From assembly GCA_017462425.1 (NCBI GenBank), contig JAFTRD010000184.1:1-10361 (forward strand): a stretch of 10,361 nt of DNA, in the 5' to 3' direction. The notes beneath the pieces are model-generated. The model was not told the DNA's origin. It worked only from the letters and a program-made list of their open reading frames with translations, and made no database searches. A program made the position numbers and the translations under genes. Origin of the DNA: Clostridia bacterium. Lineage in GTDB: Bacteria > Bacillota_A > Clostridia > Christensenellales > Borkfalkiaceae. This document shows positions 1 through 6,334 of this stretch, piece after piece (position 1 is the stretch's first letter; every line of letters starts with the position of its first letter).

Positions 1-1526
1 ATCGCAGTGATGCCCTTTGCCGTACCTGCTACCTTGAAGTCCATATCGCCGAAGAAGTCTTCCAAGCCCTGAATATCGGTCATAATGACGTACTTGCCCG
101 TTTCCTGGTCCTTGATTAAGCCCATAGCGCAGCCAGCAACGGGAGCGGTGATGGGAACGCCTGCGTCCATCAGCGCCATGGTAGAGCCGCACACAGACGC
201 CATGGAGGAAGAACCGTTGGAGGACATAATGTCGTTGACTACACGGATTGCGTAAGGGAACTCTTCTTCAGAGGGGAGAACGGGAACGAGCGCACGTTCC
301 GCCAGAGCGCCGTGACCGATTTCACGACGGCCGGGGCTTCTCAAAGGTTTCGCTTCGCCCGTGGAGTAGCCGGGGAAGTTGTAGTGGTGCATATAGCGCT
401 TGCTGGTTTCGTTGTCCAAGCCCTCTAATTTCTGCGCCTCATCCAGCATACCCAGAGTACAGGTGGTTAAGGTCTGCGTTTGACCACGGGTGAATACGGC
501 AGAACCGTGTACACGGGGAAGAATACCGTGCTCGCACCAGATAGGTCTTACTTCGTCCAACTTTCTGCCGTCGGGACGGATTCCGTCGTCGAAAATTCTT
601 GCGCGGACTTTTTCCTTGGTGAAGTAATAAATGGTATCTTTAACGTCTTTGATGTTATCGGGATAAATTTCGGCAAAGTGCGCAAGCGTTTCTGCCTCCA
701 CTTCCGCCTCTCTTTGTTGGCGTTCCTGTCTGTCGAAGGTGGAGATTGCCCAATCGAGCTTTTCGTCGATGTATTCTCTGACCGCTGCGTCGATTTCTTC
801 GGGAGCGTGATAGAACTCCATTTCCTTTTTGGGCTTGCCAACCGCTGCGGTAATTTCTTCGATGAATGCGCAGACCTTCTTAATTTCCTCGTGACCGTAC
901 ATGATAGCGCCTACCATCTCTTCGTTGGTAACTTCGTTTGCGCCTGCTTCGATCATTAAAAGAGCGTCCTTGGTGCCTGCTAAGCTCAAATGAATACGGC
1001 TCTTTTCTCTGCCTGCTTCGTCGGGGTTGATGACGTATTTGCCGTCAATCATGCCCACCTGTACCGAGCCCGTGGGACCTGCCCAGGGAATATCGGAGAT
1101 GGAGAGCGCTACGGACGAACCGATCATGGCGATAGGCTCGGGAGCGATGTCGGGATCGACGGAAAGGGCGGTTGCAACCACCACTACGTCGTTATAGATG
1201 CCCTTGGGGAACAAGGGACGGATAGGTCTGTCCAAAAGACGGGCGGTTAAAATTGCCTTGTCGGCAGCTCTGCCCTCTCTCTTTTTAAATCCTCCGGGAA
1301 TTTTACCCACGGAGAACATTTTTTCTTCATAATCTACGGACAGAGGGAAGAAATCCATACCTTCTCTTGCCGTAGCGGACATACAAACGCTGACGCTGAC
1401 CACGGTATCCCCGCAACGTACCACGCACGCGCCGTTTGCCTGTTCCATGTACTTACCCGTTTCTACTACCAGCTCTCTGCCGGCATAGTCGGTTTTAAAT
1501 TCTCTGTAATTATCCAAAGATGCCAT
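1..1526 (-). CDS. pnp: Polyribonucleotide nucleotidyltransferase (PNPase), 3' end cut by window edge
   Basis: PNPase degrades RNA 3' to 5' using phosphate and can run in reverse to add nucleotides; it is a cytoplasmic homotrimer that often works with RNases in a degradosome. I translated 508 codons from the ATG at 1526; the frame is open to the left edge. The first RNase PH-like domain covers about residues 1-145, with DRPIRPLFPKG at 99-109. An all-helical linker follows, and the second RNase PH-like domain begins near 310 (GIRPDGR at 315-321). It contains SSNGSSSMASV (435-445) and the catalytic segment EDFFGDMDFK (489-498), where Asp490, Asp496 and Lys498 match E. coli Asp486, Asp492 and Lys494. 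The family is about 700 residues long, so the end of this domain plus KH and S1 lie outside the window. AAGGAG at 1539-1544 precedes the start by 12 nt. It follows rpsO after a 210-bp hairpin-rich spacer. Confidence 0.97.
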   Translation of the reverse strand, partial: MASLDNYREFKTDYAGRELVVETGKYMEQANGACVVRCGDTVVSVSVCMSATAREGMDFFPLSVDYEEKMFSVGKIPGGFKKREGRAADKAILTARLLDRPIRPLFPKGIYNDVVVVATALSVDPDIAPEPIAMIGSSVALSISDIPWAGPTGSVQVGMIDGKYVINPDEAGREKSRIHLSLAGTKDALLMIEAGANEVTNEEMVGAIMYGHEEIKKVCAFIEEITAAVGKPKKEMEFYHAPEEIDAAVREYIDEKLDWAISTFDRQERQQREAEVEAETLAHFAEIYPDNIKDVKDTIYYFTKEKVRARIFDDGIRPDGRKLDEVRPIWCEHGILPRVHGSAVFTRGQTQTLTTCTLGMLDEAQKLEGLDNETSKRYMHHYNFPGYSTGEAKPLRSPGRREIGHGALAERALVPVLPSEEEFPYAIRVVNDIMSSNGSSSMASVCGSTMALMDAGVPITAPVAGCAMGLIKDQETGKYVIMTDIQGLEDFFGDMDFKVAGTAKGITA

Positions 1527-1599
1527 TTTAATTCTATACTCCTTTTCTTGTTTTGTTCTTTTTCCGCACGGCCACCTGACCGATTGGAGATCTATTCAA

Positions 1600-1616
1600 A
1601 AAGCCGCACGGGCTTT
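1600..1616 (-). terminator. Small GC-containing hairpin with short T run, possible weak terminator or attenuator before pnp
   Basis: On the minus strand AAAGCC and GGCTTT form a 6-bp stem around the loop CGTGC, and the T run continues only two bases past the stem. It lies 74 bases upstream of the pnp start codon, after rpsO. It could end part of the rpsO transcript or act as an attenuator; the short T run makes it weak. The core CCGTGCGG recurs closer to pnp (plus-strand 1564-1571), which could give alternative pairing. Confidence 0.3.
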
Positions 1617-1632
1617 AAAAATACGTTTTTTC

Positions 1633-1657
1633 GGGTACGGATAGCCTGTCCATACCC
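1633..1657 (-). promoter_or_regulatory. 9-bp hairpin in the rpsO-pnp spacer, candidate processing site for pnp control
   Basis: On the minus strand GGGTATGGA pairs with TCCGTACCC (one wobble pair) around a 7-base loop. This is the strongest fold in the 210-bp spacer. It is followed by GAAAAAACG and not by a T run, so it does not look like a terminator. In E. coli a stem-loop in the pnp leader is cut by RNase III and this allows PNPase to repress its own mRNA. An equivalent role here is inferred from position only. Confidence 0.4.
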
Positions 1658-1678
1658 ATAGTGTGCGCAAATAAAAGT

Positions 1679-1727
1679 AAAAAAGAGCGAAACCATACGA
1701 AAAAAATTCGATAGCCCGCCCTCTTTT
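1679..1727 (-). terminator. A/T-rich stem with T-rich tail just after rpsO, weak terminator candidate
   Basis: Starting 10 bases after the rpsO stop codon, the minus strand has AAAAGAG (1727-1721) able to pair with CTCTTTT (1687-1681), followed by further Ts and the T-rich tail ACTTTTATTT. The long loop holds a small CGAA/TTCG stem. The 7-bp stem has only two G-C pairs and a 33-base loop, so it is much weaker than the terminator after secF. It may instead be an mRNA-stability or processing element. Confidence 0.25.
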
Positions 1728-1736
1728 ATCCTCTGC

Positions 1737-1991
1737 TTACTTTCTCAGACCCAAAGCCGCAACGATCGCTCTGTATCTTTCGATATCCGTATCTTTGAGA
1801 TAATCGAGAAGACCACGACGCTTACCAACCATTTTCAAAAGGCCACGGCGGCTGTGGTTGTCCTGCTTATGCACTTTCAAATGCTCGTTGAGGTGATTGA
1901 TTCTTGCAGTCAACAAAGCGATTTGAACTTCGGGGGAACCGGTGTCTCCCTCGTGCGTTGCATATTTTGCAATGATTTCGGACTTTTCCAT
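1737..1991 (-). CDS. rpsO: 30S ribosomal protein S15
   Basis: S15 is a primary binder of 16S rRNA that helps fold the platform of the small subunit and contributes to an intersubunit bridge. The 84-residue product is slightly shorter than the usual 88-89, the difference being a few residues at the N-terminus. Family signatures are [16 protein letters not shown] (13-28), [20 protein letters not shown] (33-52) and [11 protein letters not shown] (55-65), ending in LGLRK. The start at 1991 is fixed by a perfect AAGGAGG (2003-2009) 11 nt upstream. The gene has its own good promoter (2080-2108) and a leader of about 80 nt; in several bacteria S15 represses its own mRNA by binding the leader. pnp lies 210 bp downstream on the same strand, the common bacterial order. 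Confidence 0.98.
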   Translation of the reverse strand: MEKSEIIAKYATHEGDTGSPEVQIALLTARINHLNEHLKVHKQDNHSRRGLLKMVGKRRGLLDYLKDTDIERYRAIVAALGLRK

Positions 1992-2023
1992 ATTACGTTT
2001 ATCCTCCTTATGGAATTTTTTCG

Positions 2024-2073
2024 GCTTAAACCAATCAATACGTCGAGATTCGCTACCGCTTCGTATAAGCTAC
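2024..2073 (-). promoter_or_regulatory. rpsO 5' leader with possible alternative stems (candidate S15 autoregulatory RNA)
   Basis: The leader runs from the predicted transcription start near 2073 to the ribosome binding site. On the minus strand GCTT (2070-2067) can pair either with the nearby AAGC (2061-2058) as a small hairpin or with a distant AAGC (2027-2024) just upstream of the ribosome binding site. The distant pairing can stack on a second stem, ATACG (2066-2062) with CGTAT (2042-2038). The two folds exclude each other, as expected of a switchable leader. The stems are short and I found them by eye, so confidence is low. S15 autoregulation is known in other bacteria, but its RNA structures differ widely between lineages. 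Confidence 0.22.
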
Positions 2074-2079
2074 CCGAAT

Positions 2080-2108
2080 ATAATAACATATTCTTTTTAC
2101 AAAGTAAA
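2080..2108 (-). promoter_or_regulatory. Sigma-A-type promoter for rpsO (and probably pnp)
   Basis: On the minus strand TTTACT (2108-2103) is separated by exactly 17 bases from TATTAT (2085-2080). The -10 box matches TATAAT at five of six positions and is preceded by TGT, giving an extended -10. Transcription should start near 2073, about 80 bases before the rpsO start codon. No intrinsic terminator is visible between hemZ and this promoter, so some read-through from the upstream operon is possible. Confidence 0.65.
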
Positions 2109-2160
2109 ACGATTTACGCTCTTTTTTGGTATTTTTTAAGCTGAAAATATTTTATTCCCG

Positions 2161-3534
2161 TCAATTCCCTTTAAAAAGAGCGTGTTTTTTCAAGATAACT
2201 TCGTCAATTTTATCAAAATACGTCTGGAAGTCCTTGGGACTGCCGTAGCGTTCGATACGGTTTTCCTGCGAGTAGACCTTTTTGGAAACAGCGTTGGCGC
2301 CCACCGCCAGATTGTCGGCAATCTCCTCCATGATGTCCACGTTATACACGCACGCCTTGCCCTTTTTCGTCCAACCCGTATTCTCTTGATTGCCCGCCTG
2401 ATACTTCTGACGGTACATGTAATACGGCTCGTACCCAGCATCTCTCAACAGCGCTCTGGACGTGGTGATCATACGGGAAATTTCGCCGCCGTCTAAAAAT
2501 TCGCACTCCTCCTTGAGTTTTGCGCCCGATTTTAAGCAAAGAGAATGTACCGTGATATTTTCCGGCTCTAAAGCGATAGCCTCTTTTAAGGAATATACGA
2601 ATTCTTCGTAGCTCTCCCCCGTCAACCCGGCAATTAAATCCATATTGATATCAAAGCCGTATTTTTTAGACTGATCGTAGGCAAGGTATACGTCCTTTGC
2701 GGTATGCTTTCTGCCGATACGTTCCAGCGTTTTATCGACCAAACTTTGCGGATTGACGCAAATTCTGGTGACGCCGTAGTCCTTTAAAAGCTGTAATTTT
2801 CCGTCCGTAAATACGTCCGGTCTGCCGGCCTCTACGGTGTATTCGCTGCCGTTTTTACGCAGCGGCGCAACCGCCTCCAACAACGTCTTGAGATATTCCT
2901 CTTCCAATACCAACGGCGTGCCGCCGCCTACGTATACGCTGCGTAAATTGCCGATTAAGTCGGCAGAATTTTTCAGCTCGTAGACCATTTTCTGCATATA
3001 TTCGTCCAAATATTTACGGGTATAGCGTATATCCGCCGTAATAAACGAACAGTAAACGCACTTGGACGGACAAAAAGGAATAGACACGAATAAATCGCAG
3101 TTGCCGTCCTTTCGCTCGTATATCCCCTCCTGCGCGCGGAGAATATCCTCTATCAGCCGTACGTTCTCCTTGGATACGCCCATGTCTGAAAACAACGGCA
3201 AATAGCTTCTGTTTGCGGCAAGCTCGGTATAGGCGAGCTTGGTGGGACGGATACCCGTGAGCGCACCCCAAGGCATGGTGATATTGAATTTTTTACTTAA
3301 AATTTTATACAGTCCCAGTTTGGCGAAACGCTTGGCGTAACGCTTAAACTCTATCTCGCCGTTCGTGGAAAGCGTATCCTCGAAGGTATACGTTTCCCCG
3401 TCCGCTACGAATACGTTACGGTAAGTATTTTCTGCATAAAAAAGCGTGTGCGCCACGTCCGAAGAGTAACCCTTGAACAGGCGCACCACGTCCATCAGTT
3501 CGTTTTCTAAAAAAGAATAGTTGGTGGTAAGCAT
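2161..3534 (-). CDS. hemZ: HemZ-type radical SAM protein (coproporphyrinogen III oxidase-like)
   Basis: The protein (457 aa) belongs to the HemN/HemW/HemZ group of radical SAM enzymes, which use a [4Fe-4S] cluster and S-adenosylmethionine. HemZ is annotated as an oxygen-independent coproporphyrinogen dehydrogenase acting late in haem synthesis. The CPSKCVYC motif gives cluster ligands Cys155, Cys159 and Cys162; GGGTP (203-207) is the SAM-binding glycine motif. HemZ rather than HemN or HemW is indicated by EAGRPD (235-240), VNPQSL (260-265), the C-terminal YMYRQKYQAGNQENTGW (372-388), and an N-terminal region of about 145 residues before the cluster motif. ATG at 3534 is preceded by GTAGGA at 6 nt. 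The gap to the MBL gene upstream is 13 bp, so the two are probably cotranscribed. The name is by homology; no other haem gene lies in the window, so the substrate is uncertain. Confidence 0.9.
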   Translation of the reverse strand: MLTTNYSFLENELMDVVRLFKGYSSDVAHTLFYAENTYRNVFVADGETYTFEDTLSTNGEIEFKRYAKRFAKLGLYKILSKKFNITMPWGALTGIRPTKLAYTELAANRSYLPLFSDMGVSKENVRLIEDILRAQEGIYERKDGNCDLFVSIPFCPSKCVYCSFITADIRYTRKYLDEYMQKMVYELKNSADLIGNLRSVYVGGGTPLVLEEEYLKTLLEAVAPLRKNGSEYTVEAGRPDVFTDGKLQLLKDYGVTRICVNPQSLVDKTLERIGRKHTAKDVYLAYDQSKKYGFDINMDLIAGLTGESYEEFVYSLKEAIALEPENITVHSLCLKSGAKLKEECEFLDGGEISRMITTSRALLRDAGYEPYYMYRQKYQAGNQENTGWTKKGKACVYNVDIMEEIADNLAVGANAVSKKVYSQENRIERYGSPKDFQTYFDKIDEVILKKHALFKGN

Positions 3535-3547
3535 AATTTTTCCTACT

Positions 3548-4156
3548 TTACGCTCTTATAAACATATTGTATTTGCGTTCTGTTTCCAGCGTGGTATCCT
3601 CGCCGTGACCGGAGTAGACCTTATACTCTCCCTCCAGGGCGTATAATTTTTTAACGCTGGCTTGTAAAGACGACCAGTTGCCCGTGGGAAGATCGGTTCT
3701 GCCTACGCTTTCTTCAAACAGCGTATCCCCCGTGAACAGATTGTTTTCCACTTGATAGGTAACGCTCCCTACCGTATGCCCGGGCGTGGCAATGACCGAA
3801 AAACTCATACCCGCAAGGGTGATTTTATCACCGTCTTGAAGGATTGATTGCGTTTTAAACGTGGGCGCAGGAAGTCCGTATTGAAAATACATTGAATCTT
3901 TACCGTGCACGAGTTCGTCTTCCGCTTGCGCGCAATAAATGGGAACGCCTGCGTCGGAAAGCGCAAAGCATGCGCCTACGTGGTCGAAATGGCCGTGCGT
4001 TAAAAGCGCAGCGCAAATTTTTAAACCGAGAGCCTCCGCCCGTTGCAGAACGGATGACCCGGAGGGGTCTATTACCACTGCCGTTTGATTATCGTTCGTC
4101 AATAAATAAGAATTGGACGCAAAGCCTACGGGCAGAATTTTATAAATTTTAAGCAT
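3548..4156 (-). CDS. MBL-fold metallohydrolase, glyoxalase II-like (YqgX/YcbL type)
   Basis: This 202-residue cytoplasmic protein has the complete set of metallo-beta-lactamase-fold metal ligands: THGHFDH (His54, His56, Asp58, His59), TPGHT (His127), FTGDTLF (Asp144) and SGHGEDT (His184). The segment SVGRTDLPTGNW (150-161) is typical of the short glyoxalase II-like group, which lacks the C-terminal helical domain of true hydroxyacylglutathione hydrolases. Members probably hydrolyse thioesters, but the substrate is not settled. There is no signal peptide. It starts 11 bp after the relA stop, with AAAGGGA as ribosome binding site, and ends 13 bp before hemZ, so it sits inside the recJ-relA-MBL-hemZ operon. 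An MBL-hemZ pair near rel is a recurring Bacillota arrangement as far as I know. Confidence 0.92.
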   Translation of the reverse strand: MLKIYKILPVGFASNSYLLTNDNQTAVVIDPSGSSVLQRAEALGLKICAALLTHGHFDHVGACFALSDAGVPIYCAQAEDELVHGKDSMYFQYGLPAPTFKTQSILQDGDKITLAGMSFSVIATPGHTVGSVTYQVENNLFTGDTLFEESVGRTDLPTGNWSSLQASVKKLYALEGEYKVYSGHGEDTTLETERKYNMFIRA

Positions 4157-4167
4157 AGCCTTTCCCT

Positions 4168-6303
4168 TTACACGCCCGTCGTGCGGTATACGTCAAAGAT
4201 GCGCGCATCGCTCTTTACTTTTTTGATCAGCGTTTCCACGTCCTCTTTCTTGCTTAAGGAAATACCCAGCTCCACGACTGCGGAATTGTTTTTATCCAGT
4301 CTGCCGTTGACCGAAGTAATGGCAAGGCGCATATCGGAAACCACCGTAGACACTACGGATAAAATAACCCCTTGGTCGGCGGCTCGCACCTCGATATGGG
4401 CGTTATATTTCGTTCCCTCTCCTGCATCCAGCCATTCGGCGACCTGTAAACGTTCCCGTTCAACGCCTCGTATGTTGGGACAGGAATTACGGTGTACGAC
4501 CACGCCTCTGCCACGGGAAACGAAGCCTACGATATCGTCGCCGGGAATAGGCGAACAGCAACCGGCTAGACGGATTAAAAGTCCGCTTACGCCCTTGATG
4601 GAGATACCGCCCGTATTGCGGCGGTTGTTCCCTGCGGTAGGCGTAAAGGTTTTGGGCACGGCTTTATTATAGAAGTCAACCAGGCGGAAAATTACCTGAT
4701 TTACCCCGACTGCGCCGTAACCCACGGAAGCAAACATTTCATCCGTGGAGTTGAAGGAAAATTTAGCGGCGATTGCCTTGAAAGACGCTTCGTTCAACAA
4801 TTCGTTCAAGCGGTAGCCCCTGCGGGAAGCCTCTTCCTCCAGCTTGTCTTTCCCTCGGGAGATGTTCTCTTCCTTCATGGCGTTTTTAAAATATTGCTTT
4901 ATTTTTACCTTTGCGGAAGAGGATTTTATAAATTTTAACCAGTCCCAGGAAGGACCTTTGGCGTTTGGCGAAGTGATAATTTCGATGACGTCGCCCGTTT
5001 CCAGCTGGGTATTGAGCGCAACGATTTTACCGTTGACCTTTGCGCCCGTACAGCGATTGCCTACCTGCGAGTGAATGGCGTAGGCAAAATCGACGGGAGT
5101 TGCGCCGATCGGCAGGGATATGACCTTGCCCTTGGGCGTAAATACTAAAAGCTCGGAGGAATACAGCTCGGTCTTTAAGGCGTCCATAAATTCCTTGGAG
5201 TCCTTTACGCCGCCCTGCCAGTCCATTGCCTCACGAATCCAGTTGAGCTGGTCTACCTTTTTAATGGAAGGGTCGGTTGCGCCCTCTTTGTATTTCCAAT
5301 GCGCCGCAATGCCGTATTCCGCCGTGCGGTGCATTTCCACCGTACGGATTTGAATTTCAAACGGCTGCCCGAAGTTGGTGACGACCGTGGTATGGAGCGA
5401 TTGGTACATATTGGGCTTGGGCGTTGCGATATAGTCCTTGATTCTACGGGGAATGGGCTTCCACTTCTCATGAATTTTACCCAGAATTTCATAACATTCG
5501 GTGATATTATTGACGATTACCCGCACGGCGGTTAAATCGTAAATTTCGTCTAGCTTTTTATTCTTGTTCTTCATCTTTTTATAGATGGAATAAAAGTGCT
5601 TGGGTCTGCCCGAAATTTCACCCTGAATACCGCTCTCTTGGAGTAAATTTTTAATCTCTTGTACGACGAACGAAACGAACTCTTCCCGTTCGTTGCGTTG
5701 CTGGTTGATGTTCTCTATGAGGTACTCGTAAGCGTTGGGGTCGAGGTATTTTAAGGATAAGTCCTCCAGCTCGCAGTTGATTTGACTGATACCAAGTCTG
5801 CCGGCAATGGGACAAAAGATTTCCAGCGTTTCCCTTGCCATACGCTTTTGACGCTCTTCGCTTAAAAAGTTTAAGGAACGCATATTGTGCAGACGGTCGG
5901 CAAGTTTGATGATGATGACAAGGATATCCTTTGCCATGGCAAGGAAAATTTTACGGAAGTTTTCCGCCTCTTCCTCTTCGTGCGATTTGAATACGATTTT
6001 ATCCAGTTTCGTAACGCCGCTGACCAGCGTGGCAACCTCTTCGCCGAACTCCTTTTGCAGTCCTTCGGGGGTGACGGGCGTATCCTCAATAATGTCGTGC
6101 AGAAGCGCAGCCGTAACCGTAGCAGAGTCTAAGCCTAAATCCAATAAAATTTCCGCCACGGCGCAGGGATGGATAAAATACGGCTCGCCCGAGGCTCGCT
6201 TTTGCCCTTCATGGGCATCTTTGGCAAAATTATACGCCTTCAGGAGGGTATTAAAACTCTCCTGCGAGTAATTTTCTTGAAATTTTTGCAAAAGCGCAGG
6301 CAT
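4168..6303 (-). CDS. relA: Bifunctional (p)ppGpp synthetase/hydrolase (Rel, RelA/SpoT family)
   Basis: Rel makes and degrades the alarmone (p)ppGpp and drives the stringent response. Counting from ATG 6303 (711 aa) the domains are: HD hydrolase at about 25-170 (His45, His69-Asp70, Glu73-Asp74 in LLHDIIEDT, and KLADR at 133-137); synthetase at about 230-345 (RPKHFYSIYKKM, YDLTAVRV, EIQIRT at 316-321); TGS at about 384-444; a helical region; a conserved-cysteine domain (Cys582, Cys583, Cys608); and a C-terminal ACT domain (about 632-711). The loop motif RIKD (287-290) is the RXKD form of bifunctional Rel enzymes, not the EXDD of synthetase-only RelA, and the hydrolase residues are intact. I chose ATG 6303 because AAGGAGG lies 9 nt upstream; an in-frame TTG at 6357 would overlap recJ and lacks support. 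It lies 31 bp after recJ and 11 bp before the MBL gene. Confidence 0.97.
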   Translation of the reverse strand: MPALLQKFQENYSQESFNTLLKAYNFAKDAHEGQKRASGEPYFIHPCAVAEILLDLGLDSATVTAALLHDIIEDTPVTPEGLQKEFGEEVATLVSGVTKLDKIVFKSHEEEEAENFRKIFLAMAKDILVIIIKLADRLHNMRSLNFLSEERQKRMARETLEIFCPIAGRLGISQINCELEDLSLKYLDPNAYEYLIENINQQRNEREEFVSFVVQEIKNLLQESGIQGEISGRPKHFYSIYKKMKNKNKKLDEIYDLTAVRVIVNNITECYEILGKIHEKWKPIPRRIKDYIATPKPNMYQSLHTTVVTNFGQPFEIQIRTVEMHRTAEYGIAAHWKYKEGATDPSIKKVDQLNWIREAMDWQGGVKDSKEFMDALKTELYSSELLVFTPKGKVISLPIGATPVDFAYAIHSQVGNRCTGAKVNGKIVALNTQLETGDVIEIITSPNAKGPSWDWLKFIKSSSAKVKIKQYFKNAMKEENISRGKDKLEEEASRRGYRLNELLNEASFKAIAAKFSFNSTDEMFASVGYGAVGVNQVIFRLVDFYNKAVPKTFTPTAGNNRRNTGGISIKGVSGLLIRLAGCCSPIPGDDIVGFVSRGRGVVVHRNSCPNIRGVERERLQVAEWLDAGEGTKYNAHIEVRAADQGVILSVVSTVVSDMRLAITSVNGRLDKNNSAVVELGISLSKKEDVETLIKKVKSDARIFDVYRTTGV

Positions 6304-6312
6304 TTTTTTCGT

Positions 6313-6319
6313 CCTCCTT
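6313..6319 (-). promoter_or_regulatory. Ribosome binding site that fixes the relA start
   Basis: A full AAGGAGG on the minus strand stands 9 nt before ATG 6303, in the 31-bp gap after the recJ stop codon. It argues for this ATG over the upstream in-frame TTG at 6357, which would add 18 mostly basic residues (rich in Lys and Arg) not expected in the family. Confidence 0.85.
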
Positions 6320-6334
6320 TTACTTTTTTTCGCT

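Noticed and set aside
480..959. Open frame of 159 codons on the plus strand
   Set aside because: It lies entirely antisense to pnp, whose minus-strand frame matches PNPase throughout. The plus-strand product resembles no known family and has no ribosome binding site.
2101..2160. Intrinsic terminator after hemZ
   Set aside because: The A/T-rich palindrome AAAATATTTT has no G-C stem and no usable T run, so it cannot be called a terminator.
4181..6271. Several plus-strand open frames (for example 4181-4672 and 5885-6271)
   Set aside because: All are antisense to relA, whose domains are intact over the same bases; they are composition shadows of the real gene.
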